Part shown: positions 45,597 to 57,748 of the stretch, in pieces
Layout of the letters: every line of letters begins with the position of its first letter
Numbering within the stretch: the stretch's first letter is position 1
Assembly: GCA_025526995.1 (NCBI GenBank)
Contig: JAHLKG010000001.1
Coordinates: 496,001 to 560,000 of the forward strand
DNA: 64,000 bases
Source: Powellomyces hirtus
Lineage: Eukaryota > Chytridiomycota > Chytridiomycetes > Spizellomycetales > Powellomycetaceae
Direction: 5' to 3'
Position numbers and translations under genes: made by a program
Notes under the pieces: generated by a model
Told to the model about the DNA's origin: nothing
Seen by the model: the letters and a program-made list of their open reading frames with translations, nothing else
Database searches by the model: none

Positions 45597-47502
45597 TCAA
45601 TACTCGTCTTCACCATGCCATGCCGCACCCGCGGGGGATGTACCCGCAGCCGCAGCCGCAACCGAATGATGATGATGTTGGTGATGATGCGAGTGTCCCG
45701 CCAAGAGAGCCGCCGCGGCCGGGTCCGCGTCCCTGAAAGCGCGGGTCGGGGGGAACGCAAACGGGGTTTGCAGTTCGCTGCATTGGCAGCAGGGTGCCGA
45801 GAAGGGTCCCGCGGGGTATCGTTGTCGTCTGCCTACCGCACTTGCCGCACCACACCACGCGCCCAAGTATGGTGAGAGGGTGTTGTAAGGGCTGTGGAGG
45901 AGATCAGGGGAGTACATGGGAGCAGTGATAGTAGTGGTAGTAGCGTCGGAGTCATCGAGAGGGGATCGTCTGTGAGTATGTGTGTGAGTGAGTCGTGGTC
46001 CCGCGGATGTGGGTGTCGGGAGGGTGTGATTGGTGCTGGTATCGTATTCGGAGATGATGAGGTCGTACGGGTTGCTGTTGGCGAGGTAGCCTTGGTGGGT
46101 GCGGGCGAGGGGTACGTCGGTGGATTTGGTGAGGGGTGGGAGGTTAAGGTGGGTGAGTTTGGGCGGGTCAAAGGAGGTGAGGATAGGTGGAGGGCGGCGC
46201 GGTTGCGGGGCGGTGGTGGGAGGGGTTGTAGTTGTGGTGGGTGTCGTGTTGGAGGTAGGTTTGGTAGAGGTTGGGGGGGAGGAGGTTGTCGTGGTTGTTG
46301 TGGTGGGTGCCATGACTCCTCCGTGGGTTAGGGTCTCGGAGTTGCGCCGTATGGGGAAGGAGGCCCGGCGGGGAAGGGGTTGGGGGACGTGGGGAGATTC
46401 CATACCTGATGTATAAGAAAGCAAATCAAATCAGTAAGTCTGCATAAGCGAAAGCATTTGAGAAGATAGTTGCCGCTTACCATAGTACAAAGTCGTATAA
46501 TCATTCATCGCCACCGCCCGCTGCATGCCCGCCCATCCCGCCTCATCCGTATAGCTGTCAAACGCGTGATGTCCCGCCGCATACTGCAAGTACCTCGCAT
46601 GCGGGTGCGGGTGGGGGTGATGCACCCTCTGCTGCATGTGCTGGAATTGCAACGGGTGGGTCTGTTCATGTTCCGTCTCCAGATCTTCCGACGATGACGC
46701 AGCCGCGTCGTCCTCCTCCTCTTCCATCGCCGCGGGACTGTCGGTCACGGAGCGGTCCTTGAGAGCTTTAGCCTTAGCTTTGGCTTGAGCGCTCTTTATC
46801 GCCTTGTGGCGGCGTCTGGCAACTGTGCGTTCATCGCGGTTGTTGTGTGCGTCTTTTTTAGGCCCGACTTTGCGCCGGATGAGGGGGAGGAGGTCTTTGC
46901 GGTTGCGTTTGAAGTATTTGTGGGAGAAGACGCAGGCTTCTTTGCTGCGCACGAGGGGCGTCTTGCGGGCGTCGGAGACTCGGTAGAAACCGTATATCTG
47001 TGGATTGTAACGAATGAGATTCCGGACTTTGATCGGATGCAGGGAGACGGGGGTGAGGATTATGGGACGTTACGTTTAGTTGTCGCACGAACGAAGGGAA
47101 TTTGCTGTGTTTGAAGTACCGAGGCAGCACGGTCTGGGCGAACTCTTCGCAGTGGAAGACGATGAACACGTCGCCCATCTCGTTCCATTGGACAAACCGC
47201 GAATGGTCTGGGTTATCCACAAGACTGCCATAAAAAAACACAAAATAAGTTTCAAAGCCTCAAACCACACGCGCCCCTGTGACTCATTGCTGCTTCACTT
47301 ACTTGTACAATTTCTGCACAAACGAGCACACATTATCCATATCCGTGCTCGGTGTGCGTTCCTTGCGTCGTCTCTCCACTGTCCCAGCGACCCGAGTACC
47401 ATTATCCGAGTCGGCCGGTTCCGCAGCCGGCGGGAGGGAAGCGGAGGGGTCTCGCGATGATGCCTTCTCTTCGTCGGAGCTGTACTCGTTGGCGTAGAGC
47501 AT
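45597..47502 (-). CDS. Heat shock transcription factor (HSF-type), 558 aa
   Basis: Exons 47303-47502, 47074-47224, 46481-46997 and 45597-46405 join in phase. About residues 58-165 form the HSF winged-helix DNA-binding domain: FVQKLYNLVDNPDHSRFVQW, FIVFHCEEFAQTVLPRYFKH, KFPSFVRQLN, then IYGFYRVSD and FSHKYFKRNRKDLLPLIRRK. Introns fall inside the domain, one right after FVRQLN. A basic K/A-rich helical region follows, perhaps a shortened oligomerisation region; no clear long heptad array is visible. The C-terminus is Thr/Pro/His-rich and disordered. Such factors bind nGAAn arrays. Whether this is the stress HSF or an Sfl1/Skn7-like relative cannot be settled; no response-regulator domain is present. 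Confidence 0.88.
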
Positions 47503-48819
47503 GGTAGTATGTGGGTATGGGTATATGTGGGAGGGTATATGAGATCTAGATCTGCAGTGAGGGAGGCGGTGGTGAGTTTGGTGGTGATGCCATGAACGCA
47601 TTTGATCGGGAGTTTGAGTTTGTGAAGAGTGAGGGGCGTGGGGGGAGAACGTGATAAGGTGGAGGGTCCACGTACCAAAAACAGTAATATGGGGCTGAGG
47701 GACTCTAGTGGAGTGTCGTGAGAGAGAGGAGAATTGTCCGTTTCGTTCTCCGAGAAGAGTTCCAAATGTCCCCCGAGTTTCTTTTCGAAGATAAATAGAG
47801 CGGAACACACAAGAACTGCACGAGGATAGTTTGCAGTACGTGCAGAACTGCGCAGCTAGCTGGTCCAAGCAGCGGCAAGCAAAACCAACAACAGTCACGT
47901 ATTTCCAAAACGACGCGACAAAGGTAGTGCAGGCCAGATCGTTTGGAAGCAAACGAAAAAGAAGGGAGAGAATCCAAGGAAGGCCCCGCACTCTAAATAG
48001 TTCCTCGCGCAGACAGGGAGTGTGCGTTCTATCAGTTTTGCTAACGCGCGCAAACGCGTTGGGGAATGCTCGCCCGCTGATATAAGCGTGAGGTTTTCCT
48101 CAGCGCGCGCGTTTCCCGCCCTTTTTTCCTGCCATTGATGTAAAAGTCTCGATTCCTACCATATCAATGTAGCCCCGGCTGACTGGGAGGAGGGATATGT
48201 ATGATGCTGCGCGCTTGTTGGTCTGTACTACTGCGCCTTGACAGTGGTGGGTGTATATGCAATTAAGCTATTTGACTGGATGACTGACTACGTTTGCATG
48301 ACGAGGACCATGACGAGTGTCGTTGATGATTAAAAGGGGGTATAGGTCATAAATCAGAGGCTCGCTCATTCACCCTTTTTTTCCCCTTTGCCTGCTTGCT
48401 TTTCTCCTTTCTTTCTCCTGGAAGGCGCGAAACGGACGCGCGTCGGAGTTGACACTTAGGCAATACTGCAAGTAGCATCTCCAACTGCGCATATCACGTG
48501 AGTGTATCGTATCACATGACGTTCGTCCAAGCCACAAGTTGCACAATAGTTGCGACTGCCAAAGCTTATTTTGTTGCTAAGCTGTCTCAGTCGGTCAGTC
48601 ACGCAGTAGTACCTACCGTATGAAGGGTGAGCAAGTGCGAGGCCGCGGCTTCAGTTCAAAAGTTCAAATCTGCTAAACGTCCCAATCTGTAGTTCCATAG
48701 ATTGTCCTAGGGTTTACCATCCGCCTTCAGTTTACCCCTCTCCTGCCTCCCCCGACGCAGCCGCCAGTCCCTTCGCACGCCGCTCAGGCAAAAGCAGCAC
48801 AGGAAGGGCACATTGCCCA
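47503..48819. promoter_or_regulatory. Shared upstream region of HSF and CNOT1
   Basis: About 1.3 kb between divergent genes with no supported ORF. I looked for a clear three-repeat heat shock element upstream of HSF and did not find a clean one. Confidence 0.4.
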
Positions 48820-51800
48820 ATGTATTCAGCCTTAAAAACTGACTCATCTCCTCGTTCCCGCCTCTTGTCGGACAACTTTGCGTCTTTTTCTCATCCTATC
48901 ATTCGCCGAGCCTTTAATTCGCTCCTCATTCAAACCTTTGCCGCGCTTCCCGAAGAGGCACCTGTGCAAGACATCAGTGATCTTTTCCTTGGTTTATTTG
49001 AGGTTCGACTTCGGTTGCGATCTTGCTGCCATTGTGCGTCTTATTGACTTGGGTTTGAACGCATACATACTTAGTTTCTATCCGTGCACGGACGCACCCC
49101 GCTGATTTCCGCGCATCCGTCCGGAATCAAGGGTGAGAAGAGAGAAGACAATCGCGTCGCCGTACCGGAATCCCCACAAAGTCAGAAACCGCCCTTGAAG
49201 CTTGGTCGGCGTTTCTGGATCGGATTGAGCACAAGGAGAGTGTCGCCCATTCAACTACTGGTTGGGATTGGTCTGATCTGCTTACACTTTGACGTCGAGA
49301 ACGAGAGAGGTGAAGAGCGCGTATTTTCGAAGCATTCTGGTGGAGTGGTAGTCCTGACTTTGATTTGCCGAGAAAAGGAGTTGCAGAGGAGCTTTGCAGA
49401 AGCGTCTTTACGAAAGTTATCAAAGGGCAAGGCAGAGACCCCTGTATTCTGCCTGAAAACGCTTGGTTGATATCAGTCAGTTTGGACTGTATCCAACACT
49501 CCGGTTTTCTAGACGCAGATTTGAAGCGCGTCATCAAACAGCATCTCGAGTTATACCAACCGTTTGCTAGAACGTATGTCATCTACGGGCGATCCGGAAG
49601 CTTCCACACAGCCGTCTAATCTGTTATTCTCAGCATGTCATCCACGGACTCTTCGATTGCGGGCCAGATCAGCGCTGGCGTCAAAGTTGCCCAGCTGATG
49701 CGGGAGCTTGGATACAGCACAACCAGTTCACCCGATACCCTTCGACGAGTGTTTCAGCATGTCAAGCTTTCAGAAGCGACGATGAATGAAAAAGTCGTTG
49801 CTGATATGCTCTGCATGATGATACGGACGCACTCGGGACTTGAACAAAGCGTGAAAGACAAGGACATCGCCATGGATATATTTAACGTCTCGGACGTAGC
49901 AGACATACCCCGAGCGACAAGCTGGAATGTTGAAGTTGCGATCCAGGCCGCTTTGGATCTGGTAAGAGCTTTATGGAGGTTTTGGGGCTTGATGAGTTTT
50001 GCTAACACTCTATTGTTGCAAACAGAAACTGGACTTGGACTGGTTTTCAGTCTTGCGACAGTGTGACCAGGCTGATTTTCTTGTGGTGGATGCACCGGCA
50101 CTTGCCGTTTTGCTGAACGCGTCAAAAGTCGTGCTAAAGGTGGGGCACGTCTGCCTTTATTTGTCGCATGTCTACAACAACTGATGACGAAGCGTAATCT
50201 TTCAGGACCCATACCAATTCCCTATCGGCGCGTTTTTCGGAAGATGGAAGAACGAATTGGGCCAGCTGTCATTTCTGCGCCAAGCAATCCAGTCGATTCC
50301 TGAGATATTCAGCATGAATCAAACAATCTCGAAACGGGTGGTGCCCTTGGACGTGGCTGCGTCCGCGAGATCCGCTATTCCATCACTGGCCACTCAGTCT
50401 TTTAACTGTCTGGAGCTCATAGAAGCGCTGGTCGGCTTGTCTGACGGACCGCTGTATGGAGAAGTGAAGCCCATTCTGGATTTCGCCGTGCAGCAGTCTC
50501 CTGAGCTCATGCTTCTGGGATTTGCCCAAATGACTGTGAGTCTTCTCTTACAACTCATCAGGTGCTCTAATATTTGAATAACACTGCCCTCGTTTGACCT
50601 AGGCTCCGTGGAATGATGCCATGAAGGAACTCACACCGGGACTCGTGATGCTATTTTTGACTGGACATCCGAATTCGACATTTGTGCTCCCGAGGCTGTG
50701 GCAGTTGAATCAAAACCTGTCGATTTCCGGCCTTTTGCATCTGTACACCAAGGATCCGTCATCATTGTCGCGCATTCTCGATGTTGCGCAGGAAATGAGA
50801 GTAAGGGCATGGCATGAAACGCTTGAGTTTTGTATTCCCCGAGGGTCCTTAACTTTTTCTCTTGCAGGCGCTGTCGCAGATCCTGGAAACAAAGCCACTC
50901 TCGTTCTCTATTGACCTTGCCGCCTTGGCCTCGCGCCGGGACTATTTGAATCTGGAAAAGTGGCTGCAGGATCACTTGCGAGAACAAGGCGATGTCTTTG
51001 TCGTTGCATGCTTGGAGTTTCTGAATGAAAAGATGGCGAATCAAAACGCAAGGTCGGAAGTGTCGAATAACAAACGCTCCGTCCCACTGTCCTTGGATGT
51101 TGTCGCCATTTTCCTGCGAGTTCTGCATGCACATACCCCGATGAGTCCCACCAGTGCGGATTTCCTCAAGGACATCTCGAGCTCATGTCTGCAAACATAC
51201 CCTCGACTTGTCAACATCCCTACCCTTGGTGAAGGAGTGTCCGGGGATGGCACTACGTTTACAGACGACGTGGAAGAAGAAGCTAATTCATACTATGAGA
51301 GAATATACAAGAGCGAGCTGACGATTAATCAGGTCATGGATCTCTTGCAACGCTTCAAAACATCCGCGAACCCGAGAGAACAGGATACGTACAAGTGTAT
51401 GGTTCACAACCTATTTGACGAGTACAAGTTCTTCCCCCGATACCCCGAAAAAGAACTGGCGATTACCAGCGTTTTGTTCGGTGCCATGATACAGAACCAG
51501 ATTGTGACGTCAAGAGCTCTGGGAATGGCACTTCGTTATGTGCTGGATGCATTGCGGCAGCCCGTGGGTTCTCGATTGTTCAAATTTGGAATTCAAGCGC
51601 TGAGTCAGTTCCAAGCACGGCTTGGGGAATGGCCACAGTACTGCTCGCTTTTGTTGCAGATAGGTCATCTTTATCAAGCACATCCGGAAATCGTTCAGTA
51701 TATCAAAACTCTGCAAACACAGGCATCAGGGCCTGGAGTCGATGCGCCCACTGAGCAACTCAGTGCGGAAGCCAGCCTGGTCCTCAATTCAAAGGAGATC

Positions 51801-54800
51801 ATGCAAAATCCTGAGGGAATGAGCAGAGTGACGGAGGCGCCCGTGTTTACAGCCCTACGGTTGGATACTCTTCTGGATGCAGCCAGCCGTGACCAATTCG
51901 AAGTGCCCAACGAGGCTACTCAGGATAAGATTCTCTTCATCATCAACAATGTTTCTATCGCTAACTTGGAGATTAAAGTTGCTGAAATGAAGACGATCTT
52001 GAAGGAGCAGCACTACCGGTGGTTTAGTCACTACATCGTGGTCAAACGCGCGAGCATAGAACCAAACTTTCACTCGCTGTATATTGCGTTCCTCGATGCC
52101 CTCGAAAGCCCCGGTCTGCATCGCCATATTCTCCACGAGACGTACTCCAACATCCGGATCCTGCTCAATTCGGAAAAGACCGTCACGTCATCGCAGGAAC
52201 GATCGCTTTTGAAGAATCTGGGAACGTGGCTCGGTGGCATTACTCTTGGCAAGAACAAACCCATCAAACACAAAAACCTGGGAGTCAAAGACTTGCTGCT
52301 TGAGGGCTACGACAGCAGCAGATTAATTGTGGTGATTCCGTTCGTGTGTAAAGTACTTGAACAAGGATCGAAGCACCCGAAAAGCCGAGTCTTCAAGCCG
52401 CCGAATCCGTGGCTGATGGCGATCATGAAGCTGTTGGCGGAATTATACCACTTTGCGGACTTGAAGCTGAACCTCAAGTTTGAAATTGAGGTACTTTGCA
52501 AGAACCTCAAACTTGCCATTAAAGGTGTGTGTGAGGCACTTCTGCTTGTTTGCTTGCGATTCGCTCCCTTGTTTGTGCTAAAAAATTGGACTTCTCAGAT
52601 ATCCAACCCACAACTCTTCTCCGAAACCGGCCGCAGAAGCAGTCTGCGACAGAAGGTAGTGCTAACGCATTTGCGAACGCAAAGCCAACGTCGTCGTCAC
52701 CACTCTCCGCTGTACCACCCACATCGGGTGCTCCACCTGGCGCGCTGAGTGGCGGACTTGCGCCTGGGTTCGGCGCTGAATCAACTGGCGGTGTGCTGTC
52801 TCAGCATTCGATTTCGCAAGTGGACGAAAGTGGCGTCGGGATACCGAACCTGGCAGCGTTCATCACGTTCAACCCGAACCTGCCGATCTTCAGTGCACAA
52901 CCGTCCTTGAAGAGGATTGTGCATATTGCCATTGATCGCGCGATTCGCGAGATCATCTCGCCAGTAGTTGAGCGAAGTGTGACGATTGCCGGCATCGCGA
53001 CCCGAGAACTGGTGGTCAAGGACTTTGCTTTGGAACCCGACGAAAGCAGAATGAGAAAGGCAGCTCACTTGATGGTGTCCAGTTTGGCCGGAAGCTTGGC
53101 ATCGGTATCATCTCGCGAACCTTTGCGGGTCAGCATGATGTCTCACCTCCGCAGCTTGCTGGTACAAAACGGATTCACGGAGCAGACGATGCCTGAGCAA
53201 GCCGTGTACATCATCGTTGCCGACAACTTGGACCTGGCTTGCTCGGTACTCGAGAAAGCGGCTGCGGAGAAGGCTCTGCCGGATATCGACGAAGCCTTGT
53301 CATCTTCATTTGTGAATCGCAGAAAACACCGGGAGAGAAGCAGTCAGCCTTTCTACGACATGGCCGTGTACGCCGCGTCTCGATACCCGTCCACACTCCC
53401 TGACCCATTGCGGCTCAAGATTGGAGGCCTGAACGGTCAGCAGTTGCGAGTGTACGAGGACTTTTCCCGGGTTGCGCAGAACGCGACACCGCGGATAGAC
53501 CAGGTGGACAAGATTCCACGTAACGGCTCATCGAGGATGGATATGAGAACTGAGACAGCGTCGGCTATCCTGGCTGCTTCGGGCCGGTCCCCTGCAGAAG
53601 ACGGCACTGTGTCTATATCTGTTCAGCAGGCCCTGGAGAAGTTTGCCCACCAAATTTCGGAACTAGAGAAGCATATTACGCAAGTTCCTTTAGACACACT
53701 CGATACGTTGCCGGACCAGCACCCGATTCGCGACCTTTTGCGGGAGATTTCCGTGACCATGGTGCAGCCGTTCAACCGAGACGAGATGGCTTTGCTGTTT
53801 GCGCAGAAGGTCGTCAATCTGCTCTACACATGCGACTCGGTCTTGGCGCGAGAGAGCTGCGTTGTTCTTCTGCGGAAACTCTGTGAGGTGTCCAAGCGCC
53901 TGAACAAGGAGATCAAGGAGTGGTTGCTGTACCATGATGACGAGGTAGGCTTGTTCTTCGTTGGTTCTGCTGCTCTCTGGCCATTTTTGCTAACAATGAG
54001 TGCTTGCTGCAGCGAAAATACAATGTTCCAGCCACGGTCGCGGTTGTGCAGGCCAATTTCATCACGGTTCCTGAATTGGACATGCAGCTAGCGCGCCTGA
54101 TGGACACTGGACGTGTCTCGGTATTGGAGTACACCATCCATCTGATCCAAAAGTTTGGCGTGATTTCGGATCCCACCACTGCGGTGCAAAGCGAGTTTTT
54201 CAATTCGCTTGAGATGCTCAACAAACTTGCTGTCCGCGGCAAAATCCCGGAACCGCTGAATCAGGCATTGACCAAGTTGAAGAGTCATATGCCTCTGTTT
54301 TCCGTAAAAGATCTGACTACCAAGGACACTGAAACGGCGACATTAAGAGAGCACCTCGCGGCACTCTTCCACGACTGGGTTCGAACGTTTTATCATCCGG
54401 CATCCAACGAAAAGTCGCATGCAGCGTTCATTCAGCAGCTGCAGCAACAAGGCATCCTGAGAGCAGAAGCCATCTCGCCCTTGTTCTTCCGAGTCTGCAC
54501 CGAGATCTGCATGGATGCGTACACCAAAGAGCGCGCCGCCCCCGGGCTCTTGCCCTCGCTCCCGTTCCAGGCCGTAGACGCTTTCGCTCGCTTGATTGTG
54601 TTGTTGGTCCGGTACCATGTGGATCCTGCCGGCATTGACGATAACCATGCCAAGCTCAATCTCACGGCCAAAATCTTGTCCATCATTGTGTTGGTTTTGG
54701 TGCATTCACATGAGCAGCAGCGTGGACAGTTCAACCAGCGCCCCTTCTTCCGCCTGTTTTCGACCTTGTTGAATGATCTTAGCATGTACGAGTGGGATTT

Positions 54801-56090
54801 GCAGCCGATCTATATCCAGATTCTGTCGGCCATGAGGTGAGTTTTTGGTTGAGGCTCTTTTTGCACCGCGTCGAACGGTCACTGACTGACAGTATTGTCT
54901 GCAGCAACACATTCCACACCTTGCAGCCGTCGTTCCTGCCAGGGTTCACATTCTCGTGGCTGCAATTGGTCTCGCACCGATTCTTCATGCCCAAGCTTCT
55001 GCTGTCAGAGAATCAAAAATTCTGGCCCTTCTTCCAGAGACTGCTGGTCGATTTGTTCAAGTTTTTGGGCCCCTTCCTCAGACAGGCCGAGATGACGGAG
55101 ACTACCCGACTGCTGTACAGAGCGACGCTGCGGATCCTGCTGGTCCTGCTGCATGATTTCCCAGAATTCCTCTGCGACTACCACTTTAGCTTTGTCGACG
55201 TCATCCCACACACGTGCATCCAACTGCGAAACCTGATCCTGAGCGCCTTCCCGCGCAACATGCGGCTGCCGGACCCATTTACACCCAACCTCAAGGTGGA
55301 CTTGCTCCCCGAGATCAACCAGCCACCGCACGTGTTGTCGGACTACACCAGCAACCTTGTGCCCAACAACCTCAAGCATGATATTGATGTGTACCTCAAG
55401 AGCCGATCACCCGTGTCGTTCCTCTTGGATCTGAAATCGCGCTTGCTTGCGACCCCGGCGCAAGCGGCGGCAGCAGCAGCGTTGGCCACGGAGGCTTCGG
55501 CGGCTCGTTTCCCTGCCAGCACGCAGTACAATGTGCCCGCTGTGAACGCCCTTGTGCTCTATGTGGGAGTGCAGGCCATTACGCAGACGCAGAGCAAGGC
55601 GTCCCTTGGCGTCGCGGCGTCACCAGTCACCCACAGCGCACCGATGGATATCTTCCAGCAGCTGGCCCTGGATTTGGACATTGAAGGGCGGTATCTCCTG
55701 TTTAGCGCGATTGCGAACCAGCTTCGATACCCGAACAGCCATACCCATTATTTCAGCTGTGTGCTGCTGTACTTGTTTGCGGAAGCGAACCAGGAGGTTA
55801 TCCAGGAGCAGATTACTCGGTAAGTAGCGCGAAAGCGAACAGCATTTTTCACATTCCGTCGACGTTTGCTCATGAAAGATGTTTGTCACTGCAGAGTTCT
55901 GATTGAACGGCTAGTCGTGAACCGCCCGCACCCGTACGGCCTCCTCATCACTTTTATCGAGCTCATCCGGAACCCGCGCTACAATTTCTGGGACCACAAC
56001 AACTTTATCCGCTGTGCCCCCGAAATCGAGCGTTTGTTTGGCAGTGTGGCCAAATCGATCAATCAGTCGTTGATGCGGTCGCCGCAGTGA
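48820..56090 (+). CDS. CNOT1: CCR4-NOT scaffold subunit NOT1 (CNOT1), about 2159 aa
   Basis: Thirteen exons: 48820-49002, 49075-49132, 49186-49260, 49318-49573, 49634-49961, 50026-50139, 50206-50535, 50603-50800, 50868-52524, 52599-53944, 54013-54836, 54905-55819 and 55895-56090. All phases close, but the first four exons have weak family support. Matches to CNOT1 run in order: [44 protein letters not shown]; the MIF4G region ([40 protein letters not shown]); [29 protein letters not shown]; the CAF40-binding region ([16 protein letters not shown]). The C-terminal NOT1 domain has [40 protein letters not shown] and [17 protein letters not shown]. It scaffolds mRNA deadenylation. Length fits yeast Cdc39 (2108). 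Confidence 0.93.
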
Positions 56091-56643
56091 TGATGAGGCA
56101 ACAGAAACATGATGTGAAAACTGCTCATTCATGACCGCGCGTTTCTCGGCTGCCCCACTGCCCGTGTTCCCTCCACCTCTTTGTTGTCTCGTTCATGTTT
56201 TTCCTTTCACTTCTTTTCCTTTTTGTTTTGTTGCATGTTTTCTTTATCTTGTGTATTGTGAAATGGGGTTTAGGGTTCCCACCGTGCGCGCGAGATCTGG
56301 AATAATTCTCTCGTTCTTTCTTTATGTATATAGTCTTCTCTCATTAATTATTTCGCGTTTCGTCAAATGTCTTTCATCTGCGACACTGTAACTTACCCTC
56401 TTGATAGAGGTTGCCCACACTCTCCATGCTGCGAAGGTTGCAAGTTGCTTTAGCGAGAAAGCAAATCGAGGCACGTGCGCATGTGGATAGATTGTCTTAG
56501 CTAGTCTTAGACCGCGATGTAATCCATCCGGGATCTTAACCTAAACTATTGTTGCCATTCACACCGCCGCCAATTGCTTTCCACAACGTTCTTGCTTGAC
56601 GTGCAAACTTTTTTTTAACTCATCCCAAGGCGCACGAAACAAC
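56091..56643. other. CNOT1 3' flank and promoter of the next gene
   Basis: T-rich DNA directly after the CNOT1 stop, then a short promoter. No gene is seen. Confidence 0.5.
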
Positions 56644-57482
56644 ATGCTGGCTCGCAGCTCTCTCACTAAAGCCGTGCGGACAGCGACTGCCCTCAGGACT
56701 GTCTCTCCCGCACAGGCTCAGCTGCTCTCTGCAATCCGCCACTATGCAGACGACCACGGTCACGGTTCGAAACGCCCGCCAATGCACAAAGAAGAGTGGT
56801 TGGAAATTGCTCGAAAGTATGTTCGTCAAATTACAGTGTCTGGAACTGAGGCTCTGTGGCAGCTGCCTTGCTTGGTGATTCTCGCAGTTTCATGCAAACG
56901 TTTTGGTTTTCCCTTACGAATGGTTTTCCTTATGAATGGTTTTTCCGTTTCTTGTAAAGCTGGCCTCATGAATACCACTACCCCGGCAATTACCGTGCCG
57001 ATTCACCAGACGAAATCTTCCCTCCGTCTGACAACCTTGGCCACAAATCCGAGGCCCCGTCCGGAGCTGAGACGCTTCAACAGACGGAAACTTATGCCAA
57101 CGCATTCTGGATGAAAGTTTTCCTTGGAATCGCCGCCACTGCGACGCTTTACAACATCAACGAACGCTATTCCGCTGGCAAAGAAGTGCACCCTTTCACC
57201 GAGTGGCTTGGACAGCGTGAAAAGCTTTTTACCGCTGAGAAGGCCCACGCGGATCATGCGAAGTGGATTGCAATCAAACAGCGTGAGGCTGACGACAGAT
57301 TGGTCGTAACCGATGCGTGGGAACCTAGGCCTCATCGCATTAGTTTCCCGGGAGCATTCCAACGAGCATCTGATCATTTGATCGATGTAGGCTCCCAGGT
57401 AGATGTGTCCGATGTCAAGATCCGGCACACGTGGCAGCTCGATGATGATGTTGCTGGACCCCCATACCCCAAGAAGGACTGA
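56644..57482 (+). CDS. Mitochondrial inner-membrane protein, possibly a complex I accessory subunit, 231 aa
   Basis: Exons 56644-56816 and 56960-57482 join in phase (GTATGT donor). The N-terminus MLARSSLTKAVRTATALRTV is Arg/Ser/Ala-rich without acids, a good mitochondrial presequence. Next come HKEEWLEIAR and WPHEYHYPGNYRADSP, one hydrophobic helix (FWMKVFLGIAATATLYNI), and a soluble tail with VHPFTEWLGQREKLFTAEK and VGSQVDVSDVKIRHTWQLD. This resembles fungal one-helix NADH:ubiquinone oxidoreductase accessory subunits, but I cannot fix which one. Localisation is the firmer part of the call. Confidence 0.55.
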
Positions 57483-57748
57483 GCGATAACCCCTCACCGC
57501 ACAAAATATATATCATATTTTTCAATCCTTTGAGTTGACGGATTTGCTGTAGCATGCAGAGCATCACCATATGATCATTGAACACCTCTGCTCGTCTTCT
57601 GGTGCTGGTGAAGAGGAAGGTCAAATGTTTAAATGTACTTCACTACCGTATGACGGTACATCCGCGCTTCCGCGTGTGGTAGATTGTGTGTTTAGTGGCG
57701 GCGAGGAAAGGTGCGCGGACTTTTTGACCCAATCGAGTGCAAGAAGCA

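Noticed and set aside
48990..49074. Apparent frameshift near the start of CNOT1 (a protein-like reading [19 protein letters not shown] in another frame)
   Set aside because: A 72-base intron with donor after GAG at 49002 and acceptor CTTAG at 49074 lets every following exon close in phase, so no indel is needed.
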